From assembly GCF_018417475.1 (NCBI RefSeq), contig NZ_CP054856.1:3007001-3071000 (forward strand): a DNA stretch of 64,000 nt, read 5' to 3'. This stretch comes from Novosphingobium decolorationis (GTDB lineage Bacteria > Pseudomonadota > Alphaproteobacteria > Sphingomonadales > Sphingomonadaceae). Under the pieces are notes generated by a model, which was not told the origin of the DNA, searched no databases, and worked only from the letters and a program-made list of their open reading frames with translations. A program made the translations under genes and the position numbers. Of this stretch, positions 47,614 to 55,400 are shown one piece after another. Position 1 is the stretch's first letter; each line of letters opens with the position of its first letter.

Positions 47614-48780
47614 ATGGATTTCACGTTCTCGGCGGACCAGCAGGAAATCCGGGACACGATCCTGAAACGCTGCGCCGCCTATGATGACGACTACTGGCTG
47701 GAGCGCGACCGCGCGGGCACCTTTCCCGAGGAGTTCTATCGCACCATGGCCGACGAGGGGGGGCTCGGCATCGCCATGCCCGAGGAATACGGCGGCGCGG
47801 GGCTGGGCATTACCGAGGCCGCGATCATGATGCAGGCCATCGCGGAATCGGGGGCAGGCATGACCGGTGCCTCCTCGATCCATATCAACATCTTCGGGCT
47901 TCAGCCGATGATCCTGTTCGGCACGAAGGAGCAGTGTGCGCGCCACATCCCGCGCATCATCTCGGGCGAGGACAAGGCGTGCTTCGGCGTGACCGAGCCC
48001 AACGCCGGGCTCAACACCACGCGCATCACTACCCGTGCGCAGAAGGTCGACGGCGGCTACCGCGTCTCGGGCGAGAAGATCTGGATTTCCACCGCGCAGG
48101 TCGCGAACAAGATCCTGCTGCTCGCGCGCACCACTCCGCTGGAGGAGGTGACCAGCAAGACCGGCGGCCTCTCGCTGTTCTACACCGACCTCGACCGCTC
48201 CAGGATCGACGTGCGCCTGATTCACAAGATGGGGCGCCACGCGGTCGATTCGAACATGCTCTTCATCGAGGACCTGTTCATTCCCGACGAGGACCTCATC
48301 GGTGCCGAGGGCGAGGGCTTTCGCATCATCCTGCACGGCCTCAATCCCGAACGCGCGCTGCTCGCGGCCGAGGCCATCGGACTGGGCCGCGCCGCGATCC
48401 GCCACGCCAGCGACTATGCGCGCGAACGGGTCGTGTTCGACCGCCCGATCGGCCAGAATCAGGCGATCCAGCATCCGCTGGCCAAGTGCTGGGCCCAGCT
48501 CGAAGCGGCGAACCTGATGACGATGAAGGCGGCGAGCCTGTTCGATGCCGGCGCGGAGTGCGGGGTGGAGGCCAACACGGCCAAGTACCTTGCCGGGGAG
48601 TTCGCCTTCGAGGCCTGCCATACCGCGATGCTGACGCTGGGCGGCATGGGCTATGCGCAGGAATACCATGTCGAGCGCTACCTGCGCGAAGTGCTGATCC
48701 CGCGCACCGCGCCGGTCAGCCCGCACATGATCCTCAACTTTCTTGCCGAAAAGGTTCTGGAACAACCGCGTTCCTACTAA
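47614..48780 (+). CDS. Acyl-CoA dehydrogenase family protein
   Basis: A 388-residue dehydrogenase starting MDFTFSADQQEIRDTI, the usual N-terminus; ATG 47590 is an in-frame alternative. FGVTEPNAGLNTTRITT and VSGEKIWISTAQVANKILL mark the flavin region, and GGMGYAQEYHVERYLREVLIPRTAPV the C-terminus. The catalytic Glu motif EGTxEIQ is replaced by RTAPVSPHMIL. Such FadE-like proteins of CoA-pathway clusters may use another base. It is the first gene of a four-gene plus-strand operon (dehydrogenase, CitE-like, CoA-transferase, crotonase). Confidence 0.9.
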   Translation: MDFTFSADQQEIRDTILKRCAAYDDDYWLERDRAGTFPEEFYRTMADEGGLGIAMPEEYGGAGLGITEAAIMMQAIAESGAGMTGASSIHINIFGLQPMILFGTKEQCARHIPRIISGEDKACFGVTEPNAGLNTTRITTRAQKVDGGYRVSGEKIWISTAQVANKILLLARTTPLEEVTSKTGGLSLFYTDLDRSRIDVRLIHKMGRHAVDSNMLFIEDLFIPDEDLIGAEGEGFRIILHGLNPERALLAAEAIGLGRAAIRHASDYARERVVFDRPIGQNQAIQHPLAKCWAQLEAANLMTMKAASLFDAGAECGVEANTAKYLAGEFAFEACHTAMLTLGGMGYAQEYHVERYLREVLIPRTAPVSPHMILNFLAEKVLEQPRSY

Positions 48781-48810
48781 GCTGTATCGCAAAAGAGGCG
48801 GAGAGAGACC

Positions 48811-49692
48811 ATGCCTGAGACCCTGCCCATGCGCTCCTGGCTGTTCGCGCCGGGCGATGCGGCGCGCAAGATGGAGAAGTGTGCGGACAGCGCCGCCGAC
48901 ATTGCGCTGTTCGATCTGGAAGATGCCGTCACGGTGGAGCAGAAGCCCACGGCCCGCACCCTGGTGCGTGAGTTCCTGCAGGGGCGCGGGGATGACCACG
49001 CCCGCCTCTGGGTGCGCATCAATCCGGTCGACGGGCCCTTCGCGGTCGAGGACCTGGCCGCCGTCATGCCGGGGCGCCCCGGCGGCATCATGCTGCCCAA
49101 GGCGCGCGGGCGCGGCGATGTCGAGCTGCTCGACCACTACCTCACCGCGCTCGAGGCCGCGAACGGGATCGAACAGGGCACCACGAAGGTCATCGCGCTC
49201 GTCACCGAGGCCGCCGAGGCGATGTTCACGACCGGCGACTATCGCGGCGCGCCGCGCCTCGTGGGCATGACCTGGGGGGCAGAGGACCTCGCCGATGCGC
49301 TCGGCGCCAGCACCAACCGCGAGGCCGATGGCGACTATGCCTTTACCTACAAGCTGGCGCGCAGCCTGTGCCTGATCGGCGCGGCGAGCGCGGGGGTTCT
49401 TCCCATCGAGACCATCCACGGCGATTTTCGCGATCTCGACGGCCTGCGCGCGCGCGCCGAGAAGGTGCGCGCCGAGGGCTATCGCGGGATGCTCGCGATC
49501 CATCCCGCACAGGTCGAAATCATCAACGCCGCCTTCACGCCGAGCGAGCATGAAATTGCCGAGGCACAGGAGATCGTGGCGATCTTTGCCGCCAATCCCG
49601 GCGTCGGGGCCATCGGCTACAAGGGCGGCATGCTTGACCGGCCCTATCTCGCCCGAGCGGAAACCGTCCTGCGCCTGGCAGGCCGCGCATGA
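48811..49692 (+). CDS. CitE-like CoA-ester lyase (HpcH/HpaI aldolase family)
   Basis: A 293-residue TIM-barrel protein. MRSWLFAPGDAARKMEKC at the start, the substrate-binding FDLEDAV near residue 34, RINPVDGPFA, and the metal-site region GMTWGAEDLADALGA fit the citrate lyase beta-like (CitE, malyl- or citramalyl-CoA lyase) family. It cleaves or forms a C-C bond in a hydroxyacyl-CoA, or acts as a thioesterase. The stop overlaps the next gene (ATGA), so it is tightly coupled with the acetyl-CoA-hydrolase-type transferase that could load CoA on its substrate. Confidence 0.9.
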   Translation: MPETLPMRSWLFAPGDAARKMEKCADSAADIALFDLEDAVTVEQKPTARTLVREFLQGRGDDHARLWVRINPVDGPFAVEDLAAVMPGRPGGIMLPKARGRGDVELLDHYLTALEAANGIEQGTTKVIALVTEAAEAMFTTGDYRGAPRLVGMTWGAEDLADALGASTNREADGDYAFTYKLARSLCLIGAASAGVLPIETIHGDFRDLDGLRARAEKVRAEGYRGMLAIHPAQVEIINAAFTPSEHEIAEAQEIVAIFAANPGVGAIGYKGGMLDRPYLARAETVLRLAGRA

Positions 49693-50960
49693 GCGTGACC
49701 GTCTCGCCCGACGATCTTGACCTTGCGCGCTACCTGCGGCGCGGCGACAGCATCGTCATCGGCCAGGCTTGCGGCGAGCCGACCACGCTGGTCGAGGCGC
49801 TGCTGGAGCAGGCCAGCGCCATCGGCGATCTCAAGGTCTTCATCGCGACGAGCTTTTCCGGGCTGTTCCGGCCGGAACGCAGCCAGGCCATCGCGCTTTC
49901 CAGCATGGGCGCCATCGGGGCGTTGCGCGCGATGAGCAAGGCGAACCGCCTTTCGGTCATCCCGGTCCACGTCGGGCAGGTCGGCGCGCTGATCGCCTCG
50001 GGGGTGATCGGCTGCGATGTCGCCATGCTGCAGCTGAGCACGCCGGATGAACATGGCCTCCACAGCTGCGGGCTCATTGCCGACCATGTGCGCGCCGCGG
50101 CCGACAGGGCACGGGTCGTCCTGGCCGAAGTCAACGCGCAGGTGCCCTACACGGCGGGCGAGGCGATCCCCGCCGCCGAGATCGACGTCGCCGTGCCGGT
50201 CGCGCGCACGCCGGTGGAGGTCGCCCCCGCCGCGATCACCGAGACCGACCGCGCCATTGCCGGGCATGCCGCGCAGTACATCCGTGACGGCGCCGTGATC
50301 CAGACCGGCGTGGGCGCGATCCCCGATGCGATCCTGCGCCAGCTGACCGACCGCCGCGACCTGGGCGTCCATTCGGGCATGCTGGGCGATGGTCTGGTCG
50401 ACCTGATCGAGGCGGGCGTCGTCACCAACGCGCGCAAGGCGATCGACCGGGGCGTCTCGGTCAATGGCGCGCTGATCGGGACCGAGCGGCTCTACCGCTG
50501 GGCGCACCGCAACCCGGCCCTGCGCATGTGTGCGGGCACCTATACCCATGCCGATTCTGTGCTCGCGCAGATCGAGGGGCTCGTCTCGATCAACTCCGCG
50601 CTCGAAGTGGACCTCACCGGACAGGTCAACGCCGAGCAGAGCGGGCAGAGCTATCTCGGCGGAACGGGCGGCCAGGTCGATTTCGTGCGCGCGGGTGCCC
50701 GTTCGCCGGGCGGCCATGCGCTGATGGTCTTGCCGGCCACGGCGCGCGGCGGCACGATCAGCCGGATCACGGCGAACCTCTCCGGCCCGGTTACGACCGC
50801 GCGCAGCGAGGTGGACGTGATCGTTACCGAGTTCGGTGCCGCGGAGCTGAAGGGCCAGCCGCTCGCTGAACGGGCGCGGCGCCTGTGCGCTATCGCCCAC
50901 CCCGATTTCCGCGAGGACCTCGAGCGCGAGGCCCACGCCATAAGCCAGAGAGGTTTCTGA
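49689..50960 (+). CDS. Acetyl-CoA hydrolase/4-hydroxybutyrate-type CoA-transferase
   Basis: A 423-residue class I CoA-transferase-like protein. GVIGCDVAMLQLSTPDEHG in the N-terminal half and TGVGAIPDAILRQL near residue 210 are typical. NSALEVDLTGQVNAE carries the likely catalytic Glu that forms the glutamyl-CoA intermediate. GGTGGQVDFVRAG and VTEFGAAELKGQPLAERA close the C-terminal half. It transfers CoA between an acyl-CoA and a free acid. It is encoded between the CitE-like lyase and a crotonase, suggesting a short degradation sequence for a branched or dicarboxylic acid. Confidence 0.91.
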   Translation: MSVTVSPDDLDLARYLRRGDSIVIGQACGEPTTLVEALLEQASAIGDLKVFIATSFSGLFRPERSQAIALSSMGAIGALRAMSKANRLSVIPVHVGQVGALIASGVIGCDVAMLQLSTPDEHGLHSCGLIADHVRAAADRARVVLAEVNAQVPYTAGEAIPAAEIDVAVPVARTPVEVAPAAITETDRAIAGHAAQYIRDGAVIQTGVGAIPDAILRQLTDRRDLGVHSGMLGDGLVDLIEAGVVTNARKAIDRGVSVNGALIGTERLYRWAHRNPALRMCAGTYTHADSVLAQIEGLVSINSALEVDLTGQVNAEQSGQSYLGGTGGQVDFVRAGARSPGGHALMVLPATARGGTISRITANLSGPVTTARSEVDVIVTEFGAAELKGQPLAERARRLCAIAHPDFREDLEREAHAISQRGF

Positions 50961-50962
50961 CG

Positions 50963-51733
50963 ATGTCCGATGCGGTCACCCTGACCAGCCCCGAGCCGGG
51001 GATTGCCCTCATCACCATCAATCGTCCCGAGCAGCGCAACGCGCTTTCGGCCGAGGTGCGGGCCGGGCTCTACGCGGCCTGGGACGCCTTCGAGACGACC
51101 CCGGACTACCGCATCGCGATCCTCACCGGCGCGGGCGAGAAGGCCTTTTGCGCAGGCGGAGACCTCAAGGAGATGGTCGAGACCGGGCTCCAGGTGCCCC
51201 CGCGCGACATGTTTCCGGTGCCCTACGACACGGTGCAGCTGAGCAAGCCGACCATCGCGGCGGTCAATGGCGTCGCCTTCGCGGGCGGCTGGATGATCGC
51301 GCAGGGCTGCGACTTGTGCGTGGCGAGCCGGGCCGCGCGCTTTGCCATTACCGAGGTCAAGGTCGGGCGCAGCTCGCCCTGGGCCGCGCCGCTCATCCAC
51401 ATGATCCCCCAGCGCATCATGATGGAGATCATCCTGACCGGAAAACCGATTGACGCTGAGCGGGCCTATGAGATCGGCCTCGTCAACCGCCTCGCCGAGC
51501 CTGGAGAAACGCTGGAGGTCGCGCTCGAACTCGCGCGCGAGGTCCTCCAGGGCGCGCCGCAATCGGTGCGGGCGGGGCGCGAGACGGTGATGCTGGCCAC
51601 GCAGATGGGCCGCAGCGCCGCGCTGGAAGCCGCGCGCCACGCCTCGGAATGGACCTACCGCTGCGAGGACGCGCAGGAAGGTCCGCGCGCCTTTGCCGAA
51701 AAACGCGCGCCCGTCTGGACGTCCTTCGACTGA
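50963..51733 (+). CDS. Enoyl-CoA hydratase/isomerase family protein
   Basis: A 256-residue crotonase. LITINRPEQRNALSAE opens the fold, FCAGGDLKEM is the first oxyanion region, and NGVAFAGGWMIAQGCDLCVAS the second. ITEVKVGRSSPWAAPLIHMIP retains the second catalytic-type Glu while the first position is not Glu. It starts 2 bases after the preceding CoA-transferase stop and ends 10 bases before the convergent MarR gene. It is the last gene of the operon beginning at 47614. Confidence 0.92.
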   Translation: MSDAVTLTSPEPGIALITINRPEQRNALSAEVRAGLYAAWDAFETTPDYRIAILTGAGEKAFCAGGDLKEMVETGLQVPPRDMFPVPYDTVQLSKPTIAAVNGVAFAGGWMIAQGCDLCVASRAARFAITEVKVGRSSPWAAPLIHMIPQRIMMEIILTGKPIDAERAYEIGLVNRLAEPGETLEVALELAREVLQGAPQSVRAGRETVMLATQMGRSAALEAARHASEWTYRCEDAQEGPRAFAEKRAPVWTSFD

Positions 51734-51743
51734 GGGAGCGGCG

Positions 51744-52229
51744 TTAGCCGTCCGTCTCCACAGGCGACCCTAGATTGGCGTGGAGGCGGCCGAGCAGTGC
51801 GTTCATCGTGGCCATTTCGTCCGCGTTGAAGCCTTGCCAGGCGGCCTCCTCGGCGTGCGCGGCGATCCGGTCCAGTTCGCGGGTGATGCCGCGTCCTGCC
51901 TCGGTCATGTGGATCGCCTGGACCCGGCCCTCCTGTTCCTGGCGGCGGCGCTCGACGAGGTTTTCGGCCACCAGCCGGTCGACGATCCGCCCGGCCGAGG
52001 CATCGGAAATCTCCAGTTTCTGCGCGATCCCTCTCTGGGCAATGCCTTCCTCCTGCGCGACCACGACGAGCGCGCCCCATTGCGAACGGGTGACGCCCAG
52101 GTCCGCCACCATCTCGTCGAAGCGGGCGCGCAGCAGGCGGGCGAGCACGGTGATCCGTACCGACGCCGTGCGGCGCGGGTCCTCGAAATCCCTGAGCGGT
52201 GTACCGTCCAATTCCCTCTCCTTGCGCAT
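51744..52229 (-). CDS. MarR-family transcriptional regulator
   Basis: A 161-residue winged-helix protein. The recognition part reads QRGIAQKLEISDASAGRIVDRL, and the wing VERRRQEQEGRVQAIHMTEAG. It is a paralogue of the MarR at 11151-11666. Encoded convergent to the operon ending at 51733 and divergent from the SMP-30-like gene. MarR proteins usually repress neighbouring or distant catabolic operons until a CoA thioester or aromatic acid binds. The target cannot be stated; the GCGATATC sites are one possibility. Confidence 0.92.
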   Translation of the reverse strand: MRKERELDGTPLRDFEDPRRTASVRITVLARLLRARFDEMVADLGVTRSQWGALVVVAQEEGIAQRGIAQKLEISDASAGRIVDRLVAENLVERRRQEQEGRVQAIHMTEAGRGITRELDRIAAHAEEAAWQGFNADEMATMNALLGRLHANLGSPVETDG

Positions 52230-52270
52230 CGGTGCCGGCGCTTGTCCCGCAAACGCGTGCGATCCGCAAC

Positions 52271-52356
52271 GTCGAGTCACCCGCTCGTGCGCCGCCGTGG
52301 CCGAGATAAGGTGAGATCGTCGATTCCGGGGGCCAAGGGCGATGGCCCCTTGAAAC
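52271..52356. repeat. Intergenic repeat copy R6 (partial, B half plus A)
   Basis: GGTGAGATCGTCGATTCCGG followed by a one-base-shortened A module (CAAGGGC, loop GATG, GCCCCTTG; 52334-52352). A TCACC/GGTGA remnant of stem B is at 52277-52281 and 52310-52314. Unlike the others it lies between divergent genes, upstream of the SMP-30-like gene. Confidence 0.7.
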
Positions 52357-52485
52357 CATTATTTCCTGCTTACGACCTCTCTTCAGGCCCAGTTTCACCG
52401 CGAAGGCGATGCCCGGGACCTGCGCTTGACCCCGAGCGGAGGCAGGGAGAGGGATGGGCCGTTGCCACAATCAAGGGAGGGCCTT

Positions 52486-53376
52486 GTGAACACCATGCGT
52501 TGCTGCTGGGAGGTGCCCGGGGCCCATCTTCAGGCGCCGGTCTGGCTGGAGGGGGCGGACATGCTCGTGCTCGCCGACAGGGCGCACGGGACACTTCGCT
52601 ATTTCGCGCCGGACACCGGTGAGAGCGGGGAGATCGCGGTACCGGGGCATCCCGGTTTCGCGGTGCCGACGCAAGAGGGAAGTCTCCTTGTCGGGACCGC
52701 GCGCGAACTGCTGCTGCTGGACCGTGAGGGAAGGGCCTCGCGCGAGTTTCTTCTCGAACCCGGCGCGCAGCAGACGGGCCACGTCCATGTCGATGCGCGC
52801 GGGCGGGTGTGGTTCACCATGGAGGCAGCGGGGGAGGCTGCGGGGGAGGCCTTTGGGGAGGCGGCCGGGCAGGCTGGGCTCGTGCGTTACCACGACGAGC
52901 GGCTGGTGCGCATGGTCTTCGACATGCCGGATGCGGGCGGAATGGCGCTCGATCCCGAGGCGCGCGAACTGCTGCTCGCCGATGGTGGGGCCCGTCGCGT
53001 GCGGCGCTACCGGGTCAGCCGGGCCGGGAGCCTCTGGGAAGAGGCGCCGTTCCTCGATCTGGCAGGAAACAATAGGCGTCCCGCCGCGCTTGCACGCGAC
53101 AGCGAAGGCGGCGTGTGGTTGAGCTTTGCAGGCCGCGCAGACCTGAGTCACTACGCTGCAGATGGAACGCTGCGCGCGCAGGTGGACGTCCCCGGAGAGG
53201 AGATCACGGGGCTCGGCTTTGGCGGGCGCGGGGCGGACATCCTCTACATCTGCGCCCGTACCGCGCAGGGCGCAGCGCTCTACGCGCATGATCTTGCCGT
53301 ACCGGGACCGCCTACCTGCGCGGTGCGCACAGGGCACGCCGACATCGGCCTGATCAGCGAGGACGACCACCACTGA
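52486..53376 (+). CDS. SMP-30/gluconolactonase-like beta-propeller protein
   Basis: A 296-residue protein starting at GTG 52486, five bases after AAGGGAGG. Repeating blade-like strands are visible (GTLRYFAPDTGE, VHVDARGRVWFTM, GMALDPEARELLLADGG, RDSEGGVWLSFAGRADL), as in the SMP-30/lactonase family. An unusual low-complexity insert of four-residue repeats (EAAG) lies at 52822-52878. No signal peptide. Lactone hydrolysis or ligand binding is possible, but similarity is weak. The hydantoinase-type genes follow on the same strand after 126 bases. Confidence 0.7.
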   Translation: MNTMRCCWEVPGAHLQAPVWLEGADMLVLADRAHGTLRYFAPDTGESGEIAVPGHPGFAVPTQEGSLLVGTARELLLLDREGRASREFLLEPGAQQTGHVHVDARGRVWFTMEAAGEAAGEAFGEAAGQAGLVRYHDERLVRMVFDMPDAGGMALDPEARELLLADGGARRVRRYRVSRAGSLWEEAPFLDLAGNNRRPAALARDSEGGVWLSFAGRADLSHYAADGTLRAQVDVPGEEITGLGFGGRGADILYICARTAQGAALYAHDLAVPGPPTCAVRTGHADIGLISEDDHH

Positions 53377-53502
53377 ACTGGGGCGCTCCTGCGCCATCGG
53401 CACAGCGCCTTGCGCCTCCTGTCGAGAAGCGCAGCGCGTGTGCGCCCTAGCGTGGGGGGGAAAGACAGGGCGCGAACCGGCGCCGGAGAGGAGCTCCCAG
53501 CC

Positions 53503-55353
53503 ATGACCGCGTCTGCCATAGCCCCTGCCTTCGCGCTGCGCCGCGAGTTGGCGAAGAAACCCGCGGCCCTGCCCACGAGCGTCACCATCGACCCGGTCAG
53601 CGCCGATATCATCCGGGGGGCCTTCGAGACGATCTGCTTCGAGGTGGCGACGCACCTGGGCCGGGCGGCCTCCTCGCCGATCATCAACCAGTCGAACGAG
53701 CGCAACGCGGCCATTGTCGATGCCCACGGGCGCCTTGCCATGGGCTCGATCGGCACGCCGCACCTCACCTTCGTCTCGCAGCTGACGGTGCGCTACGGGC
53801 TCTTGCAGCAGGCGAAGTACGACTGGGGCGCGGGCGACGTGTTCCTGGGCAACGATCCCGATGCCGGGGGCGGGCACCTTCCCGACTACAACGTCTATGC
53901 CCCGGTCTACGATGATGCGGGCGAACTCGTTACCTGCATCGCGCTCCAGGCGCACCAAGGGGATACCGGAGGCAAGGACCCTGGCGGCTTCACGCTGGAG
54001 GCCACCGACATCTTTACCGAGGGCCTGGCGATCCCTTGCGTCAAGCTCGTCCATCGCGGGGCGAAGCGCGTCGATGTCATCGACATGATTGTGCGCAACA
54101 ACCGCTTTGCAACCTTTGCAGGAGACCTGGCCGCCATGATCAGCGCGGTCGAGAAGGGCGCACGGCGGATCGAGGCCCTGATCGCGCGCCATGGCGCGGA
54201 CCATGTGCGCGCGGCGATCAACCACGCCATCGACGAGACCGAGCGCCAGTTCCGCCGCGAAATTGCCGCCTGGCCCGATGGTACCTATCCCGCCACCGTC
54301 TTTATCGACCACGACACCGCCGGGACGAAGGACGTGAAGGTTCATGTGGAGGTCACCGTTTCGGGAGAGGACCTGACGGTCGATCTCACTGGCACCGATG
54401 ATCGCGCGAACCTGACGGGCGTGTGGAACACCTTTGCCAATTCGCGCGGCTACGTGATGGTCCAGCTCGCGGCCATGATCGACCCGGCCATCGTCAAGAA
54501 CGAGGGGCTCTTCCAGGCGGTCGAGATCGTCATTCCCGAAGGCTGCATCGCCAACCCGCCGCCCAACAAGCCCGCGGCGCTCGGCAGTTTCCACCCCGCC
54601 TGCGAGATTACCGAGGCGGTCTGCGTGGCGCTTTCGGGCATCGTGCCCACGCGCGCGCAGCCACAGGTCTACAAGATCGGCATGCCCAATGCCGTGATCG
54701 GCTTCGATGCCTCGGGGCAGATGTACATGGATCAGGGCGTCGATTGCCGCTCGATGGATGTTTCCGCGGTTGCCGGGCTCGATGGGTGGGGAGCGTGTCC
54801 GTCCAGTCTAGGCAATCTCCTGCTTGGCCAGGCCGAGGATGCGGAAAGCCGCTTTCCTGTGCTCAACATCGCGCGCGAGCTGACCACCGACACGGGCGGG
54901 GCAGGGCAATGGCGCGGGATGCCGGGCAGCTGCAACGTCAAGCAGGTCCTGCAACCGATGATAGCAACCGCCTGGATGGTGAGCTACGACCACCCGATCA
55001 GCGGCATGGGCGGCGGCGATCCGGGATCGCCCTATGTCAATCGCTTCGAGGTCGGCTCGCCCAACGAGCGGCGCATCGCGCTGGCCGAGCAGGCGATGCT
55101 CCCGGCAGGCGCGGTCATGGCCTACCAGCATGGCGGCGGCGGCGGCTTTGGCCCGCCCACCGCGCGCGATCCCGAGGCGGTGAAGGAGGACGTGCTCGAC
55201 GAACTCGTCAGCGAGGAGGCCGCGCGCACACGTTATGGCGTCGTGCTGACAGGGCGCCTCGAAGACTATGACCTTGCCGTTGATGCCGAGGCCACGCGGC
55301 ACCTGCGCGCCCAGATGGCCGAGGCCGACACGGGACTTGTCGTGGCCGAATAG
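53503..55353 (+). CDS. hyuB: Hydantoinase B/oxoprolinase-type subunit
   Basis: A 616-residue HyuB-family protein. ETICFEVATHLGRAASSPII and FLGNDPDAGGGHLPDYNVYAPVY are family motifs; HLPDYNV carries likely metal ligands. QAHQGDTGGKDPGGF and PNKPAALGSFHPACEITEAVC follow. A conserved glycine-rich end, AYQHGGGGGFGPPTARD, is present. With HyuA it forms ATP-dependent hydantoinase, oxoprolinase or acetophenone/acetone-carboxylase-like complexes. GGAGAGGAGC lies before the ATG. The hyuA-type gene starts 47 bases downstream. Confidence 0.92.
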   Translation: MTASAIAPAFALRRELAKKPAALPTSVTIDPVSADIIRGAFETICFEVATHLGRAASSPIINQSNERNAAIVDAHGRLAMGSIGTPHLTFVSQLTVRYGLLQQAKYDWGAGDVFLGNDPDAGGGHLPDYNVYAPVYDDAGELVTCIALQAHQGDTGGKDPGGFTLEATDIFTEGLAIPCVKLVHRGAKRVDVIDMIVRNNRFATFAGDLAAMISAVEKGARRIEALIARHGADHVRAAINHAIDETERQFRREIAAWPDGTYPATVFIDHDTAGTKDVKVHVEVTVSGEDLTVDLTGTDDRANLTGVWNTFANSRGYVMVQLAAMIDPAIVKNEGLFQAVEIVIPEGCIANPPPNKPAALGSFHPACEITEAVCVALSGIVPTRAQPQVYKIGMPNAVIGFDASGQMYMDQGVDCRSMDVSAVAGLDGWGACPSSLGNLLLGQAEDAESRFPVLNIARELTTDTGGAGQWRGMPGSCNVKQVLQPMIATAWMVSYDHPISGMGGGDPGSPYVNRFEVGSPNERRIALAEQAMLPAGAVMAYQHGGGGGFGPPTARDPEAVKEDVLDELVSEEAARTRYGVVLTGRLEDYDLAVDAEATRHLRAQMAEADTGLVVAE

Positions 55354-55400
55354 CTGGCGGCGGGCAGAGAACAGACACAGCACGAAAGACGGGGGACGGG

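Noticed and set aside
52271..52356. Repeat R6 as a promoter element of the SMP-30-like gene
   Set aside because: It is a degraded copy of the repeat family, 130 bases before the start, with no -35/-10 pattern.
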